This document shows, in pieces, positions 1 to 17,800 of a stretch of DNA of 64,000 nucleotides. The notes beneath the pieces are model-generated. The model was not told the origin of the DNA. It searched no databases and saw nothing but the letters and a program-made list of their open reading frames with translations. How positions within the stretch are numbered: the first letter of the stretch is position 1; each line of letters begins with the position of its first letter. The stretch spans positions 5,149,901-5,213,900 of the forward strand of contig OX359196.1 in the NCBI GenBank assembly GCA_947172415.1, read 5' to 3'. The translations under genes were made by a program, and so were the position numbers. The stretch comes from Chondrosia reniformis. Lineage: Eukaryota; Porifera; Demospongiae; Chondrillida; Chondrillidae.

Positions 1-3000
1 GACTGTACATGTACATACAAAGGTTAGAACATCCATTTATGCACACATTATATGGTTTAACTCACCACTACAGGTTCTCCACTACAATTGACGGTCACCT
101 CCCAGGTACCATTGCCAGGAGGGCCAAGAATACCAAATCTAAGAGAAGCACTTAATGCAGACTTGACTGTCTCCTCTGATATGATAAAGGGGACACTTGT
201 ATTAAATACTGAATCACCCTCAAATTCATTCAATGGAATAGGTTGCATTACGGTATTGGGATCTGTAGTATACACTGTTATATACTCTATGGAGGATTTT
301 AGATTAGTTTGTGCCATCTTGTAGCTCTTGAGGGAGTATGACAGCATTGTTAGGCTCTTTGCAGACACCTCAATTGTACCCATAGGCCACGGTACAGGAG
401 AAATATCTCTCATTGAGACAGCATCAATGACACCTCCCCAGGATGACTCAATGGGGAGGTCTTGATTGATGAAACTGGTGGAACAATAGTAATATCCAAT
501 ATATATAGTGCATTTCCAATCAACTAATTATATGAGACATGCAGATATGGTCCATTGAGTCTCACCTTATCTCAATCTTCTGAGATTGGTCACACTCATT
601 AACAAGTGCCAGTGTGATGTTACCGCCTATAACAGCTTCAGCTAAGACTGTACATCCATTATCCACTTGTTGTATCTCCACATTGATTCTCTGTCCATCC
701 CTCAGTCTACCAAGTAGGTAGTACATCTCCATTTCAAGGCTGTCAGTCAGATTATACAGTCTGCAGTTACAAACTTTTCCAGGTGACTACAGGAGTATAG
801 CAAAAAGGATGAAATGATTGCAATGTACAATTTTATAAAGTGAGTAATGCTGCAATAGCAATGGACTTAAAAGATCAAGGATCTCAAAATAAATGATGAA
901 GAATAGTTCCCAATGGCAGCTCTCTGACTCAGTGGAGATGGAGGAAAAGAAGAAAACTAAGCACAATTCATCAGTCAATTGCTATATATACCCACAGAGA
1001 CAATTAATACATTCACTTGTATCGAGAATAAAAGCATATATGTACATACAGCATTTTTAAAATACTATACATATAACCAACATACACTTACATCAAAGTC
1101 AAACAGAAGCCTTTCTAAGAACATATCAGGGTTCTTCAGCATAGCAAAAGTTGCTTGAATCAGAGTAAATGTACGAAATATGTAATGAAAGGTTCTGTTA
1201 TTTTCAAGGGTGTCATTAAATATTTTGATATTTGATTCTGAAATTGCTGATTGGATGGTTTTATTATATTTAGCTGATACAAATGAATTCAGAGTATTGA
1301 TAGCTGCCAAAATAGCCTAAAGAAGGATTTGAAGGTGTAACACAGAGTACATCAACACTGCATTATGTAAGATAAATTTGAAATAGCATTTAATGTACGT
1401 AGATATAAGTACATACTGTATATAGAAAAGTGAATAATCACTGAAATGTATTACGTCAAACCAGCCAAGTAACCAAAGTCTATCTTGGCTGGGAGACCAC
1501 ATGAAGCACAATAAGCTCCCTTTATTAAAAGTGATTAAAGTTTATTATAATAACAACAAAACTGCATCTCTAGATGCTCAAAAGATCGAAGGTTGAACCA
1601 TCCAAAAGATAAACTCCCTTTAGTTCATTAAGGATAGAAGAACATTCACATTATTGAGATGTCTTGTCTTTGGCATCTCAGTGTTTTTTAGAGATATTGT
1701 TTGTTTTATTTTATATGTTGAAAGATTGTCCATCTCAAAGATATTTGTAGTTAAAAGAGCTCCTTATTCTATAATAAAACTAACACACGTATGTCACAAA
1801 CTAAAAGATATGTTACAATCCTTACATTAGGAAACGTATCTTCACTGTAGGCGTGATAAGATAAGAAGTCCAAAATATCCTGCGAGTATGCACCATCCAA
1901 GAGGGGCAACATGTAGTTATACCAGGTGTTGTAATTACCATCAGACCTGTATGGGAAGGGAGAATAAGAACCAGTTTAAGGGGCCACTGACATGCTTAAA
2001 AGCGGTTGAGTTCCATCCACACAAACATGGCAAATAATTTATCTCTTTTTAGGTAAAACTAAACAATCTGCGAAACCAACCACAGGGCAAGTTTCATTTG
2101 CACTGTTAGAGTATATTACACCTAACTTTCAAGCCAAAGATAAAATAGCATGTCAGTGTGGCCCAGTGCAAGGAAGCAGAGACACATTCTCAATTAATAA
2201 GTGCTTACAAAGTTGGAGAGTGAGGGATAGCAAAGGGACCGTTGGGAGGACACCAGGTCACCTATACGTAAGTAGGAATCATTTCAACCATATTCAGTCT
2301 CAAAGGTTTACTAATCACTTGAATCACTCACAGGTCCTCCAATTTGTATTTCACTTCCCCAAGTTGCCTTCAGTCTTTGAGCAATTGCTGTGTAGAACTC
2401 AGCATAATAGGAACCATTGTATCCATCATGATAAAAATGCTACAAAAAGTTGAGTTATCATCAGGAGGATGTATTTCTGTGTCTATTATATGAGAACTTA
2501 CAGCATCAGGCTCATTCCATATGTGCACATGTTTAATATTATTGTCAGCCATTTTGATGAGTTTCACGGCACCATGATAGAGAGTGGACCACCAGAGGAA
2601 TTTCTCAGCTAAAGTGGACCCATTCTGTCCCAATGGAGTTCCGTTTGGTGCACACTCATAGCTTATGGGACCTTCACAGTGACTCACTAGAAAGAGGTAT
2701 GGAAGTACATTTGCCTTCTCAAGGCATTTAGAAGAGAGAACTTTATAAATATCCAATCCTTTAAATAGGTCCACTGATTTGGAACTATTGAACCAATCCT
2801 CAAGATCATTCACAGACCACTTCACTTTTTCATCTGGTAACAGCTTGTACATGGAAACTGCTGCTCCAATTCGGTCTATGCTGTGTGTAGCGATATATTG
2901 CTGTCCTTTGTCTCCAATAAATTGCAGCAAATAAGGTGAACCGTATACTCTAGAAAATAAAAAAATTACATGCACATCATCTGTAGTTTATGAATAATAA

Positions 3001-3195
3001 GGCAAGCTATATTTGCTGCATACCACGGAACCTAAACAGCTATACTTAATCTTACGTCACTCCAAATACGGTAGCTGGACGTGCCACTCCGTTCACAATC
3101 AGCCCTGTACTCAGGTCAACAGTGACTTGAGGAGTTAAAGATGAGGAGCAGGCTGAGCTTAAGATAAGTAAAAGCAATGAATAAAAGCCTCTCAT
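1..3195 (-). CDS. Secreted clan GH-A glycoside hydrolase (3' end outside window)
   Basis: Reads leftward from an ATG at 3195. Exons fitted by GT-AG sites with closing phases: 3195-3056, 2949-2502, 2439-2332, 2261-2209, 1946-1826, 1316-1092, 786-566, 474-66, then off the edge (575 codons seen). Exon 1 gives a signal peptide (MRGFYSLLLLLILSSACSSS). Exons 2-3 join as HVHIWNEPDAHFYHDGYNGS; the WNEP motif is the acid/base signature of clan GH-A TIM barrels. FLSYHAYSED (exon 5) and AISESN (exon 6) fit strands 6 and 7, the latter offering a candidate nucleophile Glu. A beta-rich C-terminal part with several Cys and N-glycosylation sites follows. Likely extracellular or lysosomal glycan hydrolysis. 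GH39-, GH86/agarase- or iduronidase-like are all possible; the exact family and substrate are not settled. Confidence 0.72.
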
Positions 3196-3326
3196 TTCCC
3201 TTTACAGACTTTGAATGTTCAACCAACAAGCGATATATCAACGGAGCTTAAAATGAATGCAGGGGGGAGGGGTGCGGGGCTGTCTAGAGGTTTCTATCCG
3301 ATCACCCGACAGAAATTATTATTAAA
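3196..3326. promoter_or_regulatory. Head-to-head promoter region, glycoside hydrolase / MKLN1
   Basis: Only 131 bp separate the start codons of the minus-strand glycoside hydrolase (3195) and plus-strand muskelin (3327). Both promoters and 5' leaders must lie here or overlap the first exons. No TATA box is evident; a G-rich run sits near 3260-3280. That it works as a bidirectional promoter is inferred from layout. Confidence 0.55.
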
Positions 3327-8765
<5,439 letters not shown>

Positions 8766-8879
8766 TTGTTGTATATAGGTACGTGCCTGTTAAAGAAACA
8801 GGGTCGCCATTTTTTATTGCTCAATATTGCCACACCCATTAAATGGTGGTTTAAATTGACAAAGAATTCTTTTTAGAAA

Positions 8880-11800
8880 ATGCTTACACGGAAAAGGAAA
8901 GGTAGAACAGAAGGAGAACAACAGTTTGCTCAGAATGAGGTAAATCATCGCGTTAGTTATCAGGGTAAGGTTTTAGTGGGTTTACAGATCGTATCGCCAG
9001 TTATTCCCGCTCGAAGCCCGTTTGGTTGTGTTTTTCAACTATTTATGATAATGATTTGATTGTTTGCATCTAGAGCGGCGCGGAGAGTGATTCTACTGCA
9101 AAGCGAAGAAGAAATATTAGAGTGGAAAAAGCAAGATTATCATTGGCAGAGAAAGCCAAATATCTTTTCCTACCGGTTAGTGAGCTGGATTGTTAACGCG
9201 ACAACTGAGCCATACCGAGTGTACGCGTGTATAGACGCGTAAGCTGTAATTTCATCAATATTTCCTTTAGTAGGTAGAAATTTGTCAATGGTTCATCCTG
9301 TGATTGTGAATTTTGTTTAATTCTGCATATACAGCATGTACAGTTGTTAAGGCACGTATATATGAGTGTCAGTTGTGTATTTTCTCTGTAGCAATATATG
9401 TTCCAAGAGATATTTGGGAAGCTGAAGGCATACCATGGTCCTCAGTCCAGCAAGCCACTTTGCACTCCATTCATTGTGTTGCCAAGCCGACGAGCCTATC
9501 CTGAGTACTATGATGCAATAGCAAATCCCATTGATTTGAATAAGATTCAAGTGAGATCTAACTGTAGGAAATATGACACTGCAAATTAATGTAAAAAGTC
9601 TTGTGAGAAAGACCCTCCCCAGACTACCATTTTACTTATATTCCTAATGTGTTTATATATGAGGAAGGCTATACATATTTGTATGTATGTACCTATGTAT
9701 GAGTCTGAATGAATTGTGTTAATTGTTTTAAAGGTCTTTAATTGTAATCCAATCCTGTTTATTATTGTATTTGATAGTCATTGATATATCTAATTGTTTA
9801 GCACAAGCTGAAGTGTGAAGGGTATTCTGATGCAGTGTCCTTCTTTAGTGACTGTGATCTTCTCATTGAAAATGCACTTACATTCTATAATGTAAGCATC
9901 TGTGTTTATTTACATATGTACGTACTTGTATCTCTCATGTCTATTCTATTTACATGTGTCACCGTATGAATGTACGTACGTACATACATGGCTTATTATA
10001 TATATACCTACATACATGTACCTCTGATATATTTGCATGTACTATTATAAGTACGTATGTATATACATGTCCAAATATATGTACATGTACGTACATACCT
10101 TTGATCTGTTTGCATGTGAGGCATGGTACATATGGTCCAGTGGAGAAGAAGTAGAAGGAGAAGGCTCTTGTATCCTTATCCAAAGTTCATACTAGATTTA
10201 GTTCCCTATAGGCCTTTACTTTTAAAATGTTGTTATATTAGTCATGTCCAAATGTCTGGTTTAGACTGACAGCTTAGAACGTGCTGCTGCAGAGTCAATT
10301 CGCTCATATCTCATCAGCTTACTTGACCAACTGATAGAGAAACAAGCAGAAGAGGAGGCAATGAGGAGTCCATCATCTTTGCCTAAATTGAAAGAAAAAT
10401 CTTCCACATCCTCAAGTAAAAAGAACTCCAAGGTACGTACACACATGAATGTATAATTCTGAATGTCATGTATATTTAATGAATTATTTACATTGGGGCT
10501 ATATTAGCTTCATTGATAACTGATTAAGGCTAATGACAGACAACTTGTGAAATTTATATTTTATAATGCTGTCACAGGATGTGTAGTTGATCTAATGCCT
10601 TTGGATTTGGAGACCATTTGTGTTAGTTACAATTCATACAAGGATGATTTTAGCCCAGAGCCAGTCGTTGGGAGAGATGGCTGACTATGTCAATACCAGA
10701 ACCTCTAGTTTTTGTGACCAGCTGCTGAAATACGTGTGACCAGCTGCTGAAATATGTAGATATTATGTCGGGTCCTCTTTTGTGGTTCTTGTAGGTTTCC
10801 AAGGAGACAGCCTTACAATTGGATGATTCTGTCCTCAGCAGTGGAGGTCAAGAAACTCGGAAGAGAAGACCTTCCCAAAAGATGCTCGAGACAACAATTC
10901 CTTTTTCCAAGAAGAAAGAAAAGACTCCTAAAAAGCTTCTACAGAAGGAATCGTCCTTCCCCCAAGATGACAGCGAGGAAAGAGGTGAAGCTGATAACAG
11001 TGTCTCAATGATGGAAACTGACACAAATAAAGATGATAGGGAAAAGGGGAAGAAAAAACCAATTAGGTCATCTCACTCTGACAGTGAAGATGTGTTGTCT
11101 AGAGAGGTGAGAAAGCGAAAGCCTGGAACAGTCAGCACCGAGAGCTATGTTGAAGAACCTGAGGATTCAGTACCTGAAGATGTGTTAAGCAGCGGAAGAA
11201 AGAAAAAGAAGAAGAAGAAGCATGGTGACCATTTCGCTATCACTGACACCTCATTCACCGAAGTTGGTTCACCTAAGACTAGGCCAATTAAGAAGGGTGG
11301 AGAGGCAGTAGCAGAAGAGGAGGAAGTGACTGACAACCTAACTGTGAAAATACCACTGACAGAATCTAAAAGTCGAGACATTACTTCGAGGAAGATAAAG
11401 AAGTCTTCTATGAAAGAAGGAATGCTGCATATCCTTAATACTGTTGTTAGCAAAAAGGTACATATGTATGTATGTACATGTTCTTATACATGAACAGTGT
11501 AATTGGAGCACCAACCATGTCCTGTTATGTGTACCTGCTCTGTATTTGCATCTTCAGGATTTTGACCATCGGGTTCTGAGTGACTTGTTTATGGAGAAGC
11601 CATCAAGGACGCTGTACCCAGAGTACTATATTGTGGTTAAGCGACCCATTGACTTACGGGAAATAAAAGAAAACATTACTTCAGGAAAGGTACGTACATC
11701 TGTACTTATACGTACGTGTGTAGTCCCTATCCTTACTGATTGGGACTAGAAGGCTGATATGTACGTGTGTAAATGTACATATACGTACATGATAATACGG

Positions 11801-14800
11801 GGGTGGATTGCATAATGCCTGTTTAAATGTATGTATTGTAGATAATCACTAGAAAAATGTTACACCAAACAAGCCAAGTGACCAAAGTCTTATTTTTGAT
11901 GGGGACTAAAATCCAATTACGTAAAAATGGCAACCAGTAATAGCCTTCCAGTCATCCAAATTATTATTATTCTAACATATTATATGTACATACGTACATA
12001 GTAGTACAAATACATACCAATGCTAGTTAAGGGGCACAGTATGAATATTTAGTATATACATACGTAAGTAGATGTTTACTGTTGGCTTGTTTGTTTGTTT
12101 TTGTTGTAGTATTCTAAGCTTTCTGAATTTTTGCAAGATATGGAAACACTGTTCAGGAATGCTCAATTCTTCAATGAAGAGGATTCAATGGTCCATCAGG
12201 ACTCTGTAACGTTGAGCCACCTGACCTGCCATACACTGAAGGAACTATGGATGGAAACAAAGCCTTCTCAGGAGAACTTGGATGACCTTTTGATGATTAT
12301 GCAATCAGCTAAAGTATGTATTGATGATTATGCAATCAGCTAAAGTATGTGTTTTGTAAAACAAATTGGATTCATAAATATTTTGTTTGTCGATTAGCTT
12401 TGGCTATTGGTTTATTCACTAATCAGTTGTACATACATGCTTGCCAAATGTGTGCACTTTAATATGTATATCCAGTTGCCGCAGCCATTTTCTCTGTCTG
12501 GAAGCAAAACCCAGCTAGTCCTCTCCTACAAGGCACATGCATGCATAGGCTTACCTCGAGGAGAGTTATTCAAATACTTTCCAAGCTTGAAAAGGAACAC
12601 TACCTCAGAAGAAAGGAAAGACATTGTCAGAAAAGGTCTGTTCGGAAAATACATTTATCACAATTGTGTGATTTTACATGTGGAGGGCCTAGAGTGATGG
12701 GGTGCCTGTGTGAGTGTGATGGGGTGCCTGTGTGAGTGTGATGGGGTGCCCGTGTGAGTGTGATGGGGTGCCTGTGTGAGGGTGATGGGGTGCCTGTGTG
12801 AGTGTGATGGGGTGCCCGTGTGAGGGTGATGGGGTGCCCGTGTGAGGGTGATGGGGTGCCTGTGTGAGTGTGATGGGGTGCCTGTGTGAGGGTGATGGGG
12901 TGCCTGTGTGAGTGTGATGGGGTGCCTGTGTGAGGGTGATGGGGTGCCTGTGTGAGTGTGATGGGGTGCCTGTGTGAGTGTGATGGGGTGCCTGTGTGAG
13001 GGTGATGGGGTGCCTGTGTGAGGGTGATGGGGTGCCTGTGTGAGTGTGATGATGTAGTACATGTGTACATACGTACCTGTTCCTAATAGGTGTCTGCTCA
13101 ACAACAGCTGTTGCTATGAAGGTTATAAAATTCAAAGACCTGAAGAATATCATTGACATAAAGAAGGAAGGTTTAACAGGAAAAGAGGTGCTTCAGGCTG
13201 CAGTACCAGGTTATAATCCACGCTCTTCTAAGCTCTGGCTGGCCAAGTTGTATGCAGAAAGTCAAGCAGAAGATGAGGATGAAGATGATGATGAAGAGGA
13301 TGACAATGCATCAAGTGACGAGGAGCAAACACTTTCTGAAGATTTCAGAATGATAGACGAAATGCTTAAAGCATTGCAAAGTGCAAAGGTACTGGATGTA
13401 TGTATGCATACACGTACGTTATATGACCAATCACTTGTACACTATATCATACTGGATGTATGTTCAAGGGAAGTTTTCTTTAGAAAAATAGAAACCTGGG
13501 CCTCTATTTAGACAAATATGTCATGTACGTACATATAGTAATTATGTACGTATGTATCGTTGTATGTACATACGTATGAGGTTATTTGTGTGTACACCTG
13601 TGTATTGATTGCTACTACCTACCTACATGTACGTATATGTATGTATATGTACGTATATGTATGTATAATTAACTAAGTTTATGTATGTGTATGTATATGT
13701 ATGTATGTGTATGTAGTCTCCAAGTGGACGGCAGCTGTTCAGTTTATTTTATAACTTGCCAACAAAATCAGTGAGTAGTTACGTACGTAGATTTTAAACA
13801 TGTGCATGACTGCTGTGTAACATTAACCGTAGTGCCTGCTCTATAACCGTAGTGCCTGCTCTGTAACCGTAGTGCCTGCTCTGTAACCGTAGTGCCTGCT
13901 CTGTAACCATAGTGCCTGCTCTGTAACCGTAGTGCCTGCTCTGTGTAACTATTTAAATGTAGATGAAGGTAGACCACACGTATGCTGTTGGTAAGAAAAT
14001 GATGGACCTGCAGACTGTCACTGATAAGGTGAAACACAAGTGTTATACTTCCTTTAATGAGATGCTGGAGGACCTTCACCAAGTCTGCTATGCAGCATGT
14101 CGCTACTCTTCCTCCACTTCAATCTTCTACTGTGTAAGAGACAAGCATAACTTTGTACCTGTTACATTAAATGTATAGTAAGTACAGGAGATATGACCTT
14201 TAACCTTTGACCCATTTAATATGTGTCAAGTGATATATAAATTTAATCCAGAGATATTATTGAGCAACAGCAACATAAATTATTGATAATAGGACGTTTC
14301 AACCCTAATCAATTAACTCCCTTAGCCTAGAATTCATTTTTTTCCTAATTTAATATTCGGCGCAATTTCACAATGACATCATCTTTTCACACCTCTCATC
14401 CAACTTCATATAAACCCCAACCATTCCTCATTTATCATGTTTGCTGATGAAGACCTACGGGTTGAAACATCCTATTATCAATAATTTATGTTGCTGTTGC
14501 TCAATAATACCTCTGGATTAAATCATGATCGCAACAAACAACCCTTATCACTTCGTGATATATAAAGTACAAGTCTGCAATTATGTTAATTAGCTAAGCA
14601 GTGTTTTGTATATTATTAATATTGTTTGTGTTGACTGACGTATACATATGTATATAGGACGCTGTACTGCTGCACAGCTTTATTTTGAAGAAGAAACAAG
14701 AACTACTGAAGAGTACAAATTGGAAGTTACGTAGACACAATGTACAAGAAAAGGTTCAGTCAATACTGAAAAGAATTGTGAAAATGACAACCAGGGTGAA

Positions 14801-17800
14801 AGTATGTATGCACCTGTTTCTGAAGACTTGAAGTGATACTGGATAATCTAAATGTAACTTGAGTGTTGCTTTCTTTATTTAGTCATTTTCCGGAGCCTCT
14901 CCCATAGAGAGACTGATGGAAGTGAAGGTGTCTCGCAGCAAGATGGAGGGGGACACTCAAGAGGCAGAGGAATTGGATTTGAGGACCATAATTTTGAGAG
15001 TCAAAAATGTAAGTCTATAATCAGACAATACTCTACCCATCCCTAATAGGTAGGGGGAATACATTGAATTAGTGATGATAAGAGCACTGAGGTCCAGATA
15101 TTGACATAAGTTACTTTCGATATGCAACTTTTTAGGGAAAGTACCACAGACTTGACCGAATGCAGGAAGACTGTATGTCAGTGTTGGATCACATTCAAGC
15201 CAGTAGCTCACCAGGATCTCAGGTATACCAAGATGCTGTGGAGCTGAAAAGAGCCTTCCTGAAGTATCGAGATAAAGTCTGCAGCAATGGAACACTCCTG
15301 ACCAGCCCAGCATTTGGCAGCCTTACCAAAGAGTGAGCTTCAAATTTACTCTCCTTCATGCACACATATACACATGAGTCTATTTTGATTTACATTTCTC
15401 ATATTTTTAGGATGTTGAATATGAAAGATGCCAGTGAAGTTGATGCTACTGTCGATAAGAACACTACAGAAGACAGTCAAGCACCTACTAGTGATGTAGA
15501 TATGGAAACCACAAGTATTGTCACAAAAGTACGTATGTTGATTGAAATTTAAATATTCATTTAGATCACAATTTAGTAGTAACCAATTTCACCATGACAT
15601 ACGTACATATGTATGTACCTTATAATTACATACTGTATATGTTAGAGTTTTTAAATGTACGTATGTAAACAATAAATGGCTTCTACGCAGTTATATTCAA
15701 CTAATTCTTTAGATGGTTTATCGTTCCAATTTTTTAACATCTAAAAGTGGACATTGTGTAGACTTTTATCTCATAATGTTTTAATTCCAAGGGTCTCTCC
15801 AAAACCTTTAGATGCGTAATTATTTTGACATGTGATAGCTACATATATGTACAGTGTATTATTGTATTGTCTGTAAAGGCAGTACATTGCACCATTATTT
15901 CTCTCTCTCTCACTCTCTGTATGTGTGTTTAGAAGGTAGGAGTGACCCAAGAAGAGAGATTATACTGTGATGAAATGGAGGTTAATGGTACTATATATTA
16001 CATTGGTGATTTTGTCTACGTCCAGTCAGTGTAAGTATAACTGTTTTGTAATCAATCACAAAATATTTGTTATAAGATCACTCTCCTCATATGTTAGGAT
16101 ACCCACAAAGCCATGCCATATAGTACTCATTGAAAAAATATGGGAAACAGAGAAGAGTGGAGAAAAAGTAATTTATCATGCATTAATCTACTCCATTCAT
16201 ACCTGTATGTGTGCATCACCATAGCATATACCGCCTTCTTGCTCTGCAGTGGTTCAATGGTCCTTGGTTCTTAAGACCGGAAGAAACATTTCATGTTGCC
16301 ACAAGAAAATTCTATGAAAAGGTAGAGTTCATATTTTGATACGTACGTATATGCATACAGTCTATTGAATTACATTGCAGCAATTGTAATTCCAATCACT
16401 AACACTCACTGAAGAGCATTCAGATGGGTTTCTCTTAGAAATATCACAAGGAGTGGTGTGGGGCGGGGCAAACTACTACATTTTGAGAGGCCAACCTACA
16501 TTAGCTCAATATACTTATCATTTAGGTGGTACATCTTTTGACTCTTTGAGTGTCTAAAAATGCAGTTTGGCTTGATATATCTTTTGGTCAAACGTTTCAA
16601 CCCTGAGGGTCTTCATCAGCGATTGACTCAATATACTAGTTTGCTATTAAAAATTGGCAATTGACTTCTTTAAGGGGGGAAAGCCCATTGATTACTCTTC
16701 TTTATAGTAACCTACTGGCAATTCCTTTACCATGTACTACAGTATATGCTTTAAAATATGTACATATTACAAGAATAGTGAAATGATTATTATAATCTAA
16801 CTTAGGAATTATTCAAATCTGAGTTTTGTCAGATGGTCAACTTTGATACAGTGAGGGGCAAGTGTCGAGTGATGCATTACCGTGACTACCTCAAGTACCG
16901 TCCAGAAGGGTATAATGAGGAAGACACATATGTGTGTGAATCTAGATACATTAAAAAGGCCAAAACCTTCAAAAAGTACAAGGTAAGTGTTATCTCTCTA
17001 GTTAAAGTACCCTTAGTCGCATCACACCAGGATCCAAGTTCTCCTATCCGAGTACTGTGGTTGCTAGGCGATGGGCTTCTTAGTTTATCAATGTAGAGCA
17101 TAATATATCATTCAAATGTAAGCCAATTTTTTATTACTTATTTAGTTGTCGATTTACAACCAAGACATTTTATATGTTTGCATACCACAATATCCTATAT
17201 AATTACTGGTCAGCCAAAGGTTCATGTATAAATTGAAGTTGAGCAAAAGTTAATTGGTCAGCCATTTAATCATCCAAATTTGGTGTAGGTGTGGGTGTTG
17301 CCAGGGAGCCATCACCCTGACCTGATTAGAAGGGCTGAACCCTTTATTCCCAAGAGAGTACCCTCTGTGTTTGCTGAGTCAGCAGGACTTAAGACTGACA
17401 TAGGAAGTGAAAATGAAACAGAGAGAGAGGAAGTGGATAACACCAGTTCAGGAAGCATTCTTGGTCTGACTTCAGACTCAGAAGGCAATCATGACAGCTC
17501 AGATGAAGAATCCAAACCAGCAGACCTCAATGAAAGTAAAGATGAAGACTACATCACTTTCAACTGGAAAGTGAGTACTGTATATGTGCAATACCTTCAA
17601 TTCATATATTTTGTGTTAATTGAATTTCCAACATTTGGTGATTATGGGGACTACTACTATGTCTTCTGGGTGGTACATCTTTCATCTTTAAGCATCTAAA
17701 TATTGTTCGGGTTCTTTTGGTCAAACGTTATGACCCTGAGGATCTTCATCAGCAACTCTTTTAGATGCTCAAAGAGTCAAAAGGTGTACACAAGTGAGAT

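Noticed and set aside
12627-13159. Three overlapping minus-strand frames of about 150 residues rich in HPITLTQAPH
   Set aside because: A 22 bp repeat is open in all frames; it is an intron minisatellite in PBRM1.
16201-16249. Earlier acceptor (ccatag|CATATACC) for PBRM1 exon 19
   Set aside because: It breaks the phase. The acceptor at 16249 (cttgctctgcag) restores it and gives GEKWFNGPWF, matching the BAH domain.
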